A DNA stretch of 64,000 bases from an uncultured Bartonella sp. (GCA_945285915.1 CALYQL010000004.1:62001-126000); one strand, 5' to 3'. Numbered from the stretch's first letter, positions 38,803-49,226 are shown. Translations and numbers: made by a program. The notes: a model not told the origin generated them from the letters alone.

Positions 38803-38849
38803 ATGATAGCTATTTGTGAAAGCGGTAAACCGCTTTCACAAATTATCAT
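38803..38849. repeat. Long perfect palindrome between the M3 peptidase gene and leuD
   Basis: ATTTGTGAAAGCGGT (38812-38826) and its complement (38829-38843) are 15 of 15 matched around two bases. Outside a 3-base bulge, ATGATA/TATCAT (38803-38808, 38844-38849) adds six more pairs. No T-run follows on either strand. It may end the M3 peptidase transcript or act upstream of leuD. Confidence 0.85.
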
Positions 38850-38905
38850 AGAATGTTTAATATGCGTTTCTTCATATAGAGCTTTTTACTTGAGCTTTAT
38901 TAAGG

Positions 38906-40933
38906 TTACACTAGCCCACGTTTTCTAATCATGGCATCGGGAGATGGTAGCCGACCACGGAAAGCTTTATACAATTCTTCTGGATCACGACTGCCCCCTG
39001 CCGAATAGATATATGTTTTTAAGCGCTTCGACATTTCAGGGTCAAAAGGATTTCCAGTTTCCTCAAAGGCTTCAAAAGCATCAGCATCCAGCACCTCTGC
39101 CCACATATAGGAATAATAGCCTGCCGAATAACCATCTCCTGTAAAGACGTGGGTAAAATGGGTTGGTCTATGCCGCATGATAATAGCTTTCGGCATATGC
39201 AACCTATCAAGTTCAGTCTTTTCAAAGGCTGTTGGATCATCCACTTGACCACCACGGTGGTACGCCATGTCAACCAAAGCTGATGCGGTAAATTCTACTG
39301 CATTGAAGCCACTATTAAATGCGCGTGCAGCCAACATTTTATCCAACAATTCTTGTGGTATAGGCTCATTGGTATCAACATGGATAGCATATTCTTTCAA
39401 CACTTCTGGTACGGTGACCCAATGTTCCAACAATTGCGAAGGAAGCTCGACAAAGTCACGAGCAACAGAAGTTCCCGACACCGATGGCCATGTGACATTG
39501 GATAAAAGCCCATGCAATGCATGCCCAAATTCATGAAACAATGTTCTGGTGTCATCTAATGACAATAATGCCGGTTGCCCTTTTGGCGGTTTGGCAAAAT
39601 TGCATATATTGTAAATAATTGCCTTTTGCCCTACACCCAAATTATATTGTGCTTGCAGCTCGCTCATCCATGCTCCCGACCTTTTGCTTGGGCGTGCAAA
39701 ATAATCGCCTATGAAGAGACCTTGCAAACTTCCATCTGCATTTCTAACTTCAAACAATCGTGCATCTTCATGCCAAAGCGGAACATTGCGCTTTTCCTCA
39801 AATGTAACGCCAAAAAGCTTATGAGCCGTTGCAAAAACCGCTTCAATCATGCGATCAAGTTGAAAATATGGTTTTACGGAAGCTTCATCAAAATCATAAC
39901 GGCGTTTGCGTAATTTTTCTGCATAATAACGCCAATCCCAAGCAGCAAGCTCTTCATTATTGCCAGTCTCGGCTACCAGCTTTTGCAAATCCGCCTGTTC
40001 TTTTTCGGCTTTATTAATAGCGCGCTCCCACACCGGCATAAGAAGGTCCATAACCTTTTCAGGTGTTTTGGCCATGGTATTATCAAGCTTGAACGCGGCA
40101 AATGACGTATAGCCAAGCAACTTGGCTTTTTCATCACGTAAGGCAATCATTTCTATAATGATTTTGCGGTTGTCATTTGCATTATTGTTTTCGCCGCGTT
40201 TCGCCCATGCTTCAAAGGCAATTTGCCGCAAATCTCGCCGATCAGAAAAAGTCAAAAATGGTTCAACAACAGATCGCGCAAGTGTCAATGCATAAAGGTC
40301 TGGTTTGTCGCGCTCAATGGCCGTCGCTTTCATTGTTGCGATGAGGTCACCGGGGAGACCAGACAAATCTGTATCTGACAGAAAAAGCACCCACTCCGCC
40401 TCGTCTCGCAAAACATGTTGTCCAAATTGCGCGCCAAGCAATGCTAAGCGCTCGTTAATTTCAGCCAATCGTTTTTTGTCTTGGTCATTTAATTGTGCGC
40501 CACTTGCAACAAATCTTTTCCATGTCAGTTCAATGACGCGTTTTGTTTCTGCATCAAATTGCTCATTTTTTGATGCCTGATAAAGCGTATCTATTTTTGT
40601 AAACAACCGCGGATCCATCATTATTTTTGATGAATAACGCGATAATTTCGGAGCAATTTCCTGTTCGAGTTGCTGAATAGTATCGTTACTATGGGCACCA
40701 GAACGCAGAAAAAATACAGCACAAACATGATCCAGCGCGCGGCCTGCAAGTTCAAAAGGCTTTAAGAAACCTTCGATCGTTGCTTTTTCTTCTGAAGCAG
40801 CAATTGTTTCTATTTCTTTTTGTGCTTCATTCAACGCCGCGTCAAAAGCGGGTTTAAAATCTTCATCTTTTATATTTGAAAAATCTGGTAATCCGTCAAA
40901 ACCAGTCCATTTTAACAAAGCCGATTGTGTCAT
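38906..40933 (-). CDS. dcp: M3 family oligopeptidase (Dcp/OpdA-like)
   Basis: About 675 residues from the ATG at 40933; a GTG seven codons upstream (40954) is also possible. GGAG lies 11 bases before the ATG. It is a zinc metallopeptidase of the thimet family that trims short peptides in the cytosol; there is no signal peptide. The active site is HEFGH in TLFHEFGHALHGLLSN, with the downstream Glu ligand in FVELPSQLLEHW. The C-terminal FTHVFTGDGYSAGYYSYMWAEVLDADAF block is typical of Dcp/PrlC enzymes. Whether it is a dipeptidyl carboxypeptidase or an oligopeptidase A cannot be told from sequence. Confidence 0.92.
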   Translation of the reverse strand: MTQSALLKWTGFDGLPDFSNIKDEDFKPAFDAALNEAQKEIETIAASEEKATIEGFLKPFELAGRALDHVCAVFFLRSGAHSNDTIQQLEQEIAPKLSRYSSKIMMDPRLFTKIDTLYQASKNEQFDAETKRVIELTWKRFVASGAQLNDQDKKRLAEINERLALLGAQFGQHVLRDEAEWVLFLSDTDLSGLPGDLIATMKATAIERDKPDLYALTLARSVVEPFLTFSDRRDLRQIAFEAWAKRGENNNANDNRKIIIEMIALRDEKAKLLGYTSFAAFKLDNTMAKTPEKVMDLLMPVWERAINKAEKEQADLQKLVAETGNNEELAAWDWRYYAEKLRKRRYDFDEASVKPYFQLDRMIEAVFATAHKLFGVTFEEKRNVPLWHEDARLFEVRNADGSLQGLFIGDYFARPSKRSGAWMSELQAQYNLGVGQKAIIYNICNFAKPPKGQPALLSLDDTRTLFHEFGHALHGLLSNVTWPSVSGTSVARDFVELPSQLLEHWVTVPEVLKEYAIHVDTNEPIPQELLDKMLAARAFNSGFNAVEFTASALVDMAYHRGGQVDDPTAFEKTELDRLHMPKAIIMRHRPTHFTHVFTGDGYSAGYYSYMWAEVLDADAFEAFEETGNPFDPEMSKRLKTYIYSAGGSRDPEELYKAFRGRLPSPDAMIRKRGLV

Positions 40934-41362
40934 GCCTAAACTATCTCCGATCACTGCCTGAAAACTTACATGCAGGCAGTTTAAATGTAGCGACTTTATA
41001 CGTTATTGCCAATTCTATATGCAATATTGCCAACTCTATTTGGGTAACAGTTTCGTTTAACGCCAATTATTGGTCAAACTTTATATGGTGATAAAAACTT
41101 TTGACGAATATGCATCAATATCCGTCACTTCTATAGCCATCACCTCTATTAGCATTTTACGTCATATTGGCTTTCTCCAACAACTTTATCCACCTCTTTG
41201 ACAATAAAAGTAGTGAACTAACAATCTTTGCTTGACTTTCATCCAAAACATAACAATTGAAACAACTGCGTAGGGAAATGCTCCCCCCCGTAACTAGCTT
41301 GTACCTGTTCATTCGGTTGCAAGTTTAATGACAATTCTAAACTGTCCGTAAGGAGCTCCATC
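40934..41362. other. Spacer between the M3 peptidase gene and mgtE
   Basis: About 430 bases with a tandem duplication (41004-41042) and a looser repeat of the form TCAC-TCTAT at about 41128-41150. No Mg2+-sensing riboswitch fold is evident. The mgtE Shine-Dalgarno AAGGAG is at its end. Confidence 0.55.
41004..41042. repeat. Two-copy repeat, 21-bp period
   Basis: TATTGCCAATTCTATATG (41004-41021) and TATTGCCAACTCTATTTG (41025-41042) match at 16 of 18 positions. It lies just upstream of the divergent M3 peptidase gene. Confidence 0.8.
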
Positions 41363-42742
41363 ATGACTGAAAACCAAAACACAGTATTTGATGTCAAAAC
41401 GCTGTCAGCTGAGGCGCTTGCTGAGCGCTTGAGCCGTCTGCATTTTGCTGATGCTGTTGATGTTATTAATGACCTCGACATTGTAGAACGGGTCAATGTG
41501 ATTAATTTTTTACCAGTTGAATATACAATTGAACTATTCAACAAGCCGGAACTTGACCATGCCGGTGAAATACTGGAAATGTTGCCGGTCAAACGTGCCG
41601 TTGCTATTCTTGATGGAATGTCGGCCGACCAAGCGGCGGATGTATTCCAGGAAATTGAAGAAACAACACGTCTCAAACTTTATCCTTTATTGAAGCCATT
41701 GACACGCGCTGAAATGAAGAAGCTATCGAGCTATCCCGAAGGGACAGCCGGTGCTCTGATGACCACAGAATTTATTGCCGTTCCATCAACATGGTCGGTA
41801 CGTAAAACATTGGACCATATTCGGGAAGTTGAACGTACGCGCGAAACTGTTTACGCAAGTTATGTGATTGATCCTGAAACCAGCGTTCTTATCAAGGCTG
41901 TGTCGTTGCGCAATCTTATTCTTGCCAATCCCGATGACACAATTCTTGATGCCGCCACAAATGGTGAACCTATCAAGATTTCACCGCTTACCGATCAGGA
42001 AGATGTTGCGCGGCTCTTTCGTCGTCATGACTTACTTTCGGTGCCGGTTGTTGACGATACTGACCATGTTATCGGCATTGTCACGGTTGATGATGTGCTC
42101 GACTCGATGACCGAGGAAATGAGTGAAGACGCCTATAAGTTCGGTGGTATGGAAGCTCTTGATAAGCCTTATATGGAAATTGGCTTTCTCGAGATGATGA
42201 AAAAACGCGGTGGTTGGCTTGCAGTGCTCTTTCTTGGTGAAATGTTGACTGCAAGTGCAATGCAGCATTTTGAGGACGAGTTGGAAAAAGCTATCGTTCT
42301 TACCCTTTTCATCCCACTCATCATGAGCTCAGGCGGTAACTCTGGTTCGCAAGCAACCTCGCTTATTATTCGTGCTTTGGCACTACGTGAATTGGAATTA
42401 AAAGACTGGTGGCGTGTTGCTTTGCGCGAACTTCCAACTGGTCTGTCGCTTGGCGCCGTGCTTGGATTGATTGGTGTTGTCCGTATTGTCGTGTGGCAAT
42501 TATCAGGAATTTACGACTATGGCGATCATTGGATTTTGGTTGCTATAACCGTGGGTTCCGCACTGATTGGTATTGTTACCTTTGGTTCTCTTACCGGTTC
42601 CATGTTGCCGTTTGTGCTCAAACGTTTAGGTTTCGACCCAGCCAGTGCTTCCGCACCATTTGTTGCAACACTTGTTGATGTAACGGGTATTGTTATCTAT
42701 TTCTCGGTTGCAGCACTTATCCTAACCGGTACTCTACTTTAA
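41363..42742 (+). CDS. mgtE: Magnesium transporter MgtE
   Basis: A 459-residue MgtE channel for Mg2+ uptake. An N-terminal MgtE_N superhelix (about 10-135) is followed by two CBS domains (about 140-265; LMTTEFIAVPSTWSV and DDVARLFRRHDLLSVPVVD-like segments) and five membrane helices (about 285-459). The pore segment contains MSSGGNSGSQATSLIIRAL, the family hallmark. In the known structures Mg2+ binding to the cytosolic domains closes the channel. A perfect AAGGAG lies before the ATG. It is transcribed alone, divergent from the M3 peptidase gene. Confidence 0.95.
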   Translation: MTENQNTVFDVKTLSAEALAERLSRLHFADAVDVINDLDIVERVNVINFLPVEYTIELFNKPELDHAGEILEMLPVKRAVAILDGMSADQAADVFQEIEETTRLKLYPLLKPLTRAEMKKLSSYPEGTAGALMTTEFIAVPSTWSVRKTLDHIREVERTRETVYASYVIDPETSVLIKAVSLRNLILANPDDTILDAATNGEPIKISPLTDQEDVARLFRRHDLLSVPVVDDTDHVIGIVTVDDVLDSMTEEMSEDAYKFGGMEALDKPYMEIGFLEMMKKRGGWLAVLFLGEMLTASAMQHFEDELEKAIVLTLFIPLIMSSGGNSGSQATSLIIRALALRELELKDWWRVALRELPTGLSLGAVLGLIGVVRIVVWQLSGIYDYGDHWILVAITVGSALIGIVTFGSLTGSMLPFVLKRLGFDPASASAPFVATLVDVTGIVIYFSVAALILTGTLL

Positions 42743-43120
42743 AATCAGCATAACTATAGCTGATAATATATAAGAAAATTTGATAAATTGATTGGCGATT
42801 AGCACCTGTTTAGCTGTCGCCAGTCAATAAAACCAAATGTATTGAATGCTTATTTCAATAAATACACTGTCCTTATCTTTCTCTCAATTATGAACTGTTA
42901 TGCCATGCCGTGGCGTTGGCTTGACATAGAGTATGGGAATAATCATATCATTACGGTGATTAATGATGCTATTTTTGGGACAATACTTTTAAATTGTCCA
43001 AAATAAACGACGCCTCTTCCAAAAATAACAAAAAACCTGTATGAGGCTAACAACCCTATGCGGTGACCTCTCGGAGTTGCCGTGTTTTTCGAAATTTCAG
43101 TAAACGAAAAGAAGAAATAT
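42743..43120. other. Spacer between mgtE and typA
   Basis: About 380 bases with a terminator-like hairpin (42788-42827) after mgtE and a TTGACA (42921-42926) that could be the -35 box of typA. Nothing else is seen. Confidence 0.5.
42788..42827 (+). terminator. Hairpin after mgtE
   Basis: TTGATTGGCGA / TCGCCAGTCAA, an 11-bp stem with one G.U pair and an 18-nt loop, 46 bases after the stop. No T-run follows, so termination is uncertain. Confidence 0.4.
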
Positions 43121-44950
43121 ATGCAATTGCGCAATATTGCCATCATTGCCCACGTTGACCATGGCAAAACAACTCTCGTAGATGGGCTCTTAAAACAATC
43201 GGGTAACTTCCGTGACAATCAGCGTACCGGCGAACGCATGATGGACTCCAATGATATCGAAAAAGAACGCGGTATCACTATCCTTGCAAAAGCCACATCT
43301 GTTGTTTGGAAAGATACACGTATCAATATCGTTGACACACCTGGTCACGCCGATTTTGGTGGTGAAGTTGAGCGTATCTTGAATATGGTGGATGGTGCCA
43401 TTGTTCTTGTTGATGCGGCAGAAGGTCCAATGCCACAAACGAAATTCGTTGTTGGTAAAGCGCTTAAAGTTGGATTGCGCCCTATCGTTGCTATCAATAA
43501 AATTGACCGCCCTGATGCCCGTCCTGAAGAAGTCATCAACGAGGTTTTTGACCTGTTTGCTGCTTTAGACGCAACGGATGAACAGCTTGATTTTCCTATT
43601 CTTTATGGTTCTGGCCGTGATGGCTGGATGGCTGAAAATCCAGATGGTCCGAAAGATCAGGGACTTGCACCATTATTTGATATGGTTGTGCGCCATGTTC
43701 CAGCACCAACGGTGGCTTCTGGTCCATTTACAATGATTGGTACAATTCTTGAAGCGGATCCATTCCTTGGGCGTATCATTACAGGTCGTATCCATTCTGG
43801 TTCGATAAAGCCTAATCAGGCTGTAAAAGTTTTGAACCAACAAGGTGAACTTGTAGAAAACGGCCGTATTTCCAAGATTTTGGCATTCCGTGGTCTTGAG
43901 CGCCAACCAATTGAAGAAGGTGTTGCTGGAGATATTGTTGCTATTGCTGGTCTACAAAAAGGCACCGTCGCAGATACATTCTGTGATCCTTCGATAACGG
44001 AACCATTGCAGGCACAGCCAATTGATCCCCCAACAGTGACAATGAGCTTCTTGGTGAATGATAGCCCACTTGCTGGCACGGAAGGTGACAAGGTCACAAG
44101 CCGTGTTATCCGCGACAGATTGCTGAAAGAGGCAGAAGGTAATGTTGCCTTAAGAATTGAAGAATCAAAAGACAAGGATTCTTTTTATGTATCTGGACGT
44201 GGTGAGTTACAGCTTGCTGTCTTGATCGAGAATATGCGCCGCGAAGGATTTGAATTGAGCGTTTCACGTCCGCGCGTTGTTATGCATACTGACGAAAACG
44301 GCAATAAACTTGAGCCTATTGAGGAAGTTGTTATCGACGTTGATGAGGAATATTCAGGCGTTGTGGTACAAAAAATGTCCGAACGCAAAGGCGAGATGAT
44401 CGAGTTGCGTCCATCAGGTGGCAACCGCGTCCGTATGGTATTCCACGCACCAACGCGTGGTCTTATCGGCTATCAGTCAGAGCTTTTGACAGATACACGT
44501 GGTACAGCCGTCATGAACCGCCTGTTCCATGATTATGAACCATTCAAAGGTGAAATTGCTGGCCGTGTTAACGGTGTAATGATTTCCAACGACACTGGTG
44601 ATTCCGTTGCCTATGCCCTTTTCAATCTGGAAGATCGTGGTCCAATGATTATCGATGCTGGTGTAAAGGTTTATCAGGGTATGATTATTGGTATCCATTC
44701 ACGCGATAATGATTTGGAAGTGAATGTGCTCAAAGGTAAAAAACTTACCAATATTCGTGCCGCAGGTAAGGATGAAGCCGTGAAGCTGACCACGCCGATT
44801 AAAATGACATTGGAGCGCGCATTATCTTGGATTCAGGATGATGAACTTGTTGAGGTTACCCCTAAAAACATTCGCCTACGCAAAGTTTATCTTGATCCGA
44901 TAGAGCGTAAGCGCCTCGGAAAAACACTTTTATCTGGCGGAAATAGTTAA
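43121..44950 (+). CDS. typA: Ribosome-associated GTPase TypA/BipA
   Basis: About 609 residues from the ATG at 43121, which places the G1 box directly after the start ([21 protein letters not shown]); the 13-residue upstream extension in frame is not family-like. It is a translational GTPase involved in 50S assembly and stress adaptation. It has G1 AHVDHGKTT, switch [15 protein letters not shown]4 [10 protein letters not shown] and a C-terminal BipA-specific domain ([20 protein letters not shown]). A terminator separates it from ppa. Confidence 0.96.
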   Translation: MQLRNIAIIAHVDHGKTTLVDGLLKQSGNFRDNQRTGERMMDSNDIEKERGITILAKATSVVWKDTRINIVDTPGHADFGGEVERILNMVDGAIVLVDAAEGPMPQTKFVVGKALKVGLRPIVAINKIDRPDARPEEVINEVFDLFAALDATDEQLDFPILYGSGRDGWMAENPDGPKDQGLAPLFDMVVRHVPAPTVASGPFTMIGTILEADPFLGRIITGRIHSGSIKPNQAVKVLNQQGELVENGRISKILAFRGLERQPIEEGVAGDIVAIAGLQKGTVADTFCDPSITEPLQAQPIDPPTVTMSFLVNDSPLAGTEGDKVTSRVIRDRLLKEAEGNVALRIEESKDKDSFYVSGRGELQLAVLIENMRREGFELSVSRPRVVMHTDENGNKLEPIEEVVIDVDEEYSGVVVQKMSERKGEMIELRPSGGNRVRMVFHAPTRGLIGYQSELLTDTRGTAVMNRLFHDYEPFKGEIAGRVNGVMISNDTGDSVAYALFNLEDRGPMIIDAGVKVYQGMIIGIHSRDNDLEVNVLKGKKLTNIRAAGKDEAVKLTTPIKMTLERALSWIQDDELVEVTPKNIRLRKVYLDPIERKRLGKTLLSGGNS

Positions 44951-44964
44951 ATTTACCCTTTATT

Positions 44965-45001
44965 CAGCCGGTAGACACGTTAGTCGCCGGCTGTATTTTT
45001 A
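44965..45001 (+). terminator. typA terminator
   Basis: CAGCCGG / CCGGCTG stem with an inner GAC/GTC pairing, followed by TATTTTTA, 14 bases after the typA stop. Confidence 0.75.
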
Positions 45002-45020
45002 TTCTGGAAAGGATGTCTTT

Positions 45021-45551
45021 ATGAATATTGATTTAATCCCCATCGGTAAAAATCCACCGGAAGATGTTAATGTCGTTATTGAAGTACCGGTTGGTGGCGA
45101 GCCAATTAAATACGAAATGGATAAAAAGTCCGGTGCACTTTTTGTCGATCGTTTTCTTTATACACCAATGACCTATCCAGGTAATTACGGCTTTGTTCCT
45201 CATACATTGTCGGAAGATGGTGATCCGATTGACGTTCTCGTATTGAATACGCGTCCTCTCGTTCCTGGCTGCGTTATCAATTGTCGTCCAATCGGCGCCC
45301 TCATCATGGAAGATGATGGCGGCAAAGATGAGAAGATCATTGCTGTACCTTCGCCAAAAATGACACAACGTTATGTCGACATTCATGATTATGCTGATAT
45401 GCCTGAAATTACATTAAAGCAAGTTGAGCACTTCTTCGAACACTATAAAGATTTGGAACCTGGAAAATGGGTAAAAATCAGCGGTTGGAAAGACGAGGAC
45501 TTTGCTCGCGAGCTGATTAAACAAGCTATTCAGCGTGCAAAAGACGCTTAA
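45021..45551 (+). CDS. ppa: Inorganic pyrophosphatase
   Basis: A 176-residue family I soluble pyrophosphatase that hydrolyses PPi and pulls biosynthetic reactions forward. Active-site features are [18 protein letters not shown], the [11 protein letters not shown] stretch and the metal-binding [11 protein letters not shown] with its Asp residues, followed by KIIAVPS. GGAAAGGA lies upstream of the ATG. It follows typA closely but has its own terminator on each side, so it is likely its own unit with some read-through. Confidence 0.97.
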   Translation: MNIDLIPIGKNPPEDVNVVIEVPVGGEPIKYEMDKKSGALFVDRFLYTPMTYPGNYGFVPHTLSEDGDPIDVLVLNTRPLVPGCVINCRPIGALIMEDDGGKDEKIIAVPSPKMTQRYVDIHDYADMPEITLKQVEHFFEHYKDLEPGKWVKISGWKDEDFARELIKQAIQRAKDA

Positions 45552-45942
45552 TACTAAAAACAACAGGCTGTTTATAATCCAATTATAACAACCTATTGTA
45601 TCGTTTTTTGAACGCCCGTCACCCATTTGACGGGCGTTATTTTATTCTCCCATGATTGCATCAAGGTATCTTGCAAAACCATTTAAAAAGCTTGCTGGAC
45701 GCAATCAAAAAGTGTGAAGTCTATCTTTTGCAATTAGAACTTATCTCTTCAAGAACAGATAGTTATAACTAGCATGAATGGCTTTTACCCCATTTTATCA
45801 CTTGATAAAAATAAGAATATTCAAACATACCAATTTATGCTGTATGACTTCCCCGACTTCGATTAGTTGACTTATCAAGAAACGCGAATTGGACGTTTCA
45901 ATTTAAATTATAAGTCATGTTGATAAGGATAAACCCTAGACA
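45552..45942. other. Spacer between ppa and the MHS transporter gene
   Basis: About 390 bases. The ppa terminator is at the start; the rest is AT-rich with no recognisable element. Confidence 0.5.
45611..45645 (+). terminator. ppa terminator
   Basis: AACGCCCGTC / GACGGGCGTT, a perfect 10-bp stem with an 8-nt loop and an AT-rich tail with T-runs. Confidence 0.9.
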
Positions 45943-47229
45943 ATGCATGAACAACAAACAGTAAGCGTAAAGACACGTCACGTTTCCAAACATGATGTTG
46001 CAGCTGTCGCTATTGGTAACTCTGTCGAATTTTTTGACTTTATTGTCTATGCGACATTCGCGGTGATGATTGGTAAAACCTTTTTCCCTTCCGACGATGA
46101 GTTTGCCAGCCTGTTACTATCCGTGACGGCCTTTGGTTTAGGATTTGTTGTCCGACCTTTGGGAGCAATCCTTATTGGTTCTTATGCTGATAAAGCGGGT
46201 CGCAAACCCGCCATGCTTGTAACAATGATCCTGATGGCGGTTGGAACCTGTGGTTTTGTAATATTACCGGGATATGACACAATAGGATATGCCGCACCGA
46301 TATTGCTGGTTATAGCACGCTTGGCGCAAGGGCTTGCATGGGGCGGTGAAGCAGGACCAGCAACCACTTTTATTATGGAGGCTGCCCCTAAGGATAAAAA
46401 AGCACTTTATGCCAGCTGGCAAATTGTTGCGCAGGGTGCTGCTGCCATTACCGCCGGAACAATAGGTTTTATTCTTTCACTCGTATTATCGCCTGAACAA
46501 TTGTCCAGTTGGGGCTGGCGTATAGCATTTGCTGTTGGACTGGCTATCTTGCCTATTGCGATATATTTACGCCGCCATTTGAATGAAACACTGCTTAAGG
46601 ATGATAGAACACATAACGCAACAACAAAAAGCTTGTTAAAAGATGTCTTCCGTAATTATAGGGCATTGGTTTTTATCGGCATTTTTATGCTTTCTGGCAG
46701 CACTATTACCCAATATTTCTTGAACTACATGACAACATATGCATTGACAGAGCTGCATTTCGGAGCTCAATTTTCTATGATGTCAACACTGGTTGTTGGA
46801 ATTGGCGTCGTCGTGTTTGCCATTATCGGTGGGTTATGTGCTGATCGTTTTGGGCGGAATAAAACGATTGTAATTCCACGTATTATTCTGCTCATAACAA
46901 TATGGCCCGGCCTTTATCTGATTAATACCTATCATAATGTCATTGTATTTTTTGCAATCATTACCTTTTTTACCGCCTTACAAAATATGAGCGGCGCTGG
47001 TATAGTGGTGTTATTATGCGAAAGCTTTCCCTCACATGTGCGATCGACAGGTTTTTCTATCTCTTATGCGTTAGGGATTACAATTTTTGGTGGAACGGCT
47101 CAGATCATTATTTCCTGGCTGCTTGATTTTACCAAAAATCCATTGTCACCAGCATTTTATCTTATCCTGACCAACCTATTTTGTCTCGCAGCAGTATTTT
47201 TTGATAACAAAATGAAACGTGTCCTCTAA
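45943..47229 (+). CDS. MHS-family transporter, citrate/tricarballylate-like
   Basis: A 428-residue, 12-helix MFS protein of the metabolite:H+ symporter (MHS) group. Helix 1 reads IGNSVEFFDFIVYATFAVMIG, followed by the group motifs RPLGAILIGSYADKAGRKPAM and RLAQGLAWGGEAGPATTFIMEAAP. The opening and loop patterns are nearer to citrate/tricarballylate carriers (CitA/TcuC) than to ProP. Substrate assignment is inferred. It is monocistronic, with an inverted repeat after its stop. A second MHS-type transporter lies on the opposite strand at 47777, separated by yggT. Confidence 0.8.
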   Translation: MHEQQTVSVKTRHVSKHDVAAVAIGNSVEFFDFIVYATFAVMIGKTFFPSDDEFASLLLSVTAFGLGFVVRPLGAILIGSYADKAGRKPAMLVTMILMAVGTCGFVILPGYDTIGYAAPILLVIARLAQGLAWGGEAGPATTFIMEAAPKDKKALYASWQIVAQGAAAITAGTIGFILSLVLSPEQLSSWGWRIAFAVGLAILPIAIYLRRHLNETLLKDDRTHNATTKSLLKDVFRNYRALVFIGIFMLSGSTITQYFLNYMTTYALTELHFGAQFSMMSTLVVGIGVVVFAIIGGLCADRFGRNKTIVIPRIILLITIWPGLYLINTYHNVIVFFAIITFFTALQNMSGAGIVVLLCESFPSHVRSTGFSISYALGITIFGGTAQIIISWLLDFTKNPLSPAFYLILTNLFCLAAVFFDNKMKRVL

Positions 47230-47256
47230 TATTTTTAAAGCCCCCAAATATCATAT

Positions 47257-47284
47257 CCCAAGTGTCATAGAGTGAACACTTGGG
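47257..47284. terminator. Inverted repeat between convergent genes
   Basis: CCCAAGTGT / ACACTTGGG, a perfect 9-bp stem with a 10-nt loop between the convergent transporter and yggT genes. No clear T-run on the plus strand; likely a bidirectional end point. Confidence 0.5.
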
Positions 47285-47321
47285 GTAAATCTGCGTGATA
47301 GGTTGCAGTTAATCGCTGTTA

Positions 47322-47615
47322 TTAGAATAGCATTCCAAAATAAACGCGCCACATACAAACACGAATAAAATAGATCACCAGAAAAACAATGATTGGTGAA
47401 ATATCAATGGAACCAAGGTCGGGTAAACGCCGTCTAATAGGCGCTAAAACTGGTTCAGTTGCATGATATAGAAAATTAGCAATGCTCATAACAAGCGGAT
47501 TGCGTGGATTGACGATGTTAAAAGCGTAAAGCCAAGAGAATATTGCGCTAGCAATCAGAATAAAAATATAAATACTGAAAACAAGATCAATTACCTTAAG
47601 TAGCGCAAATACCAT
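47322..47615 (-). CDS. YggT family membrane protein
   Basis: A 97-residue inner-membrane protein with two hydrophobic segments (about 8-30 and 70-92) and the family motifs SAIFSWLYAFNIVNPRNP and PVLAPIRRRLPDLGSIDISPIIVFL. YggT proteins are linked to cell-shape, division or osmotic functions by neighbourhood in other bacteria; the mechanism is unknown. It lies alone between two MHS transporters on opposite strands. Confidence 0.88.
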   Translation of the reverse strand: MVFALLKVIDLVFSIYIFILIASAIFSWLYAFNIVNPRNPLVMSIANFLYHATEPVLAPIRRRLPDLGSIDISPIIVFLVIYFIRVCMWRVYFGMLF

Positions 47616-47776
47616 TCCTGATTTTCCTTAAAAAATGCTTGATACCCCGAATTCTCGACTAAGATATGAGGTTTTTGCCAAACATCAACCATTATGAAAA
47701 AGATTTAATGCTTCAGCAAAAATATGCTCAACCAACAGCAACCTCATAATAAAGCCTAATCGCTTCGTATGAAGTG

Positions 47777-49111
47777 TTACTTTTGTTCGATTGCCTCTTC
47801 AACACCAATTGTCATCAATTTGTTTCCACCCGACACGGTTAAATAGATGCCGACAAGGCTTGCAAGAATGGAAATTAGGACAAGGTACCAAACATGCACC
47901 ATTGGAAATGACGGTTGCAGGACATTGATTGTCCAAGGTGTCAAACCACCAAAAACAGCATAAGCTAGATTATATGAAAATGATAACCCTGAAAAACGCA
48001 CAGTTGCAGGGAAGCTTCTAACCATGACATAAGCAACGGCTCCAACAAACCCGGCAAAAAAACCTAAGAAAGCCGAAAGGATAAATAGCGCTGCGATTGA
48101 ATATCCAGCAAAATTATAAAACACACATGCAACGATAGCGAAGCAAATTCCCGCAATGGTAAAGAACCGACCAGATCCGAACTTGTCACATAAATAACCT
48201 GCCACAGGCGTGCCAAGAATAAGGAAAAATGTCGTAACACAATTTGCGGCCAATGCGATATCGGCTGAATAATTATAAGGCGCTGCTTTCATATAATTGG
48301 GCGTCAATAATGTACTAATCATGACTGTGGCCGACAGTGTCCATGTCAATAAAACTGCAATGACCACACCACTGAGATGATTTTTCAAAACAAGTTTCAG
48401 TGGGATATCTTTAGCTAATGCTTTCTTTTGCTTCATTTCCTTGAAAATCGGCGTTTCATCCAAAAAACGTCTTAGCCAAACAGCGATCAAACCAAAAATG
48501 CCGCCGATTACAAATGCCAAGCGCCAACCCCAAAAATCGGCAACCTCCTCCGACCAAGGCAAGATATTGCCATGAACAATATGATTAATCAAAAAGGCAA
48601 TTAATGAGCCGATGAGAATACCAAGAGACAGACCTGATGTTAAAACACCCGTTGCTAGGCCAACATGCTTTTGTGGCACATGTTCAGCAACAAACGTCCA
48701 CGCACCAGGCACTTCCCCACCAACAGCCAAGCCTTGCATCATGCGGCAACATAATAGGATAAGCGGTGCTAAAACACCAAAGTGGTGATATGTCGGGATA
48801 AATGCCATTCCCAACGTTGCCAATGACATTAACAAAACAGAGAATGTAAAGATGCGCTTGCGGCCAATCTTATCCCCCAGATGAGCCATAACGATGCCAC
48901 CTATTGGCCTCATGAGATAGCCAGCTGCAAAAATCCCGTATGTCCACGTTGTTGCAAGCCATGGGGACATATCGACTGGCAAAACAGTGCGCGAAATCTC
49001 GACGGTAAAAAATACAAAAATGATAAAATCGTAAAATTCAAGAGCTCCACCTAAGGATGCCAATCCTAAAGTTCGCATATCATTGTTGTTTAATGTCCTC
49101 GCCGAAACCAT
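47777..49111 (-). CDS. MHS-family MFS transporter
   Basis: A 444-residue, 12-helix MFS protein of the MHS group (ProP/ShiA/KgtP relatives): SLGGALEFYDFIIFVFFTVE in helix 1, RPIGGIVMAHLGDKIGRKRIF after helix 2, CRMMQGLAVGGEVPGAWTF in helix 4 and FWGWRLAFVIGG..IAVWLRRFLDETPIF in the middle. MHS carriers take up organic acids, osmolytes or shikimate with protons; the substrate cannot be told. It is not a close copy of the transporter at 45943: the shared segments are only the family motifs. It is divergent from the CopZ-like gene. Confidence 0.8.
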   Translation of the reverse strand: MVSARTLNNNDMRTLGLASLGGALEFYDFIIFVFFTVEISRTVLPVDMSPWLATTWTYGIFAAGYLMRPIGGIVMAHLGDKIGRKRIFTFSVLLMSLATLGMAFIPTYHHFGVLAPLILLCCRMMQGLAVGGEVPGAWTFVAEHVPQKHVGLATGVLTSGLSLGILIGSLIAFLINHIVHGNILPWSEEVADFWGWRLAFVIGGIFGLIAVWLRRFLDETPIFKEMKQKKALAKDIPLKLVLKNHLSGVVIAVLLTWTLSATVMISTLLTPNYMKAAPYNYSADIALAANCVTTFFLILGTPVAGYLCDKFGSGRFFTIAGICFAIVACVFYNFAGYSIAALFILSAFLGFFAGFVGAVAYVMVRSFPATVRFSGLSFSYNLAYAVFGGLTPWTINVLQPSFPMVHVWYLVLISILASLVGIYLTVSGGNKLMTIGVEEAIEQK

Positions 49112-49161
49112 TCCAATATCCCTATTCTATTATTTATGCAGGCAAATGAGATCATTACCCC

Positions 49162-49192
49162 TTGACCTTCCCCCATAGGAAGCTTCCATATG
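49162..49192 (+). promoter_or_regulatory. CueR-type promoter of the copper chaperone gene
   Basis: TTGACC (-35, 49162-49167), 19-bp spacer, CATATG (-10-like, 49187-49192). The operator ACCTTCC-CCCATA-GGAAGCT (49165-49184) matches the CueR dyad ACCTTCC/GGAAGGT at 13 of 14 arm positions. A CueR-like activator is expected to act here, but none is encoded in the window. Confidence 0.75.
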
Positions 49193-49226
49193 ATAGAAAA
49201 TATTTCATGAGTAAAGGATAGAAATC

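Noticed and set aside
45943-49111. The two MHS transporters as a recent duplication
   Set aside because: They share only the motifs of the family; lengths and loop sequences differ and they lie on opposite strands.
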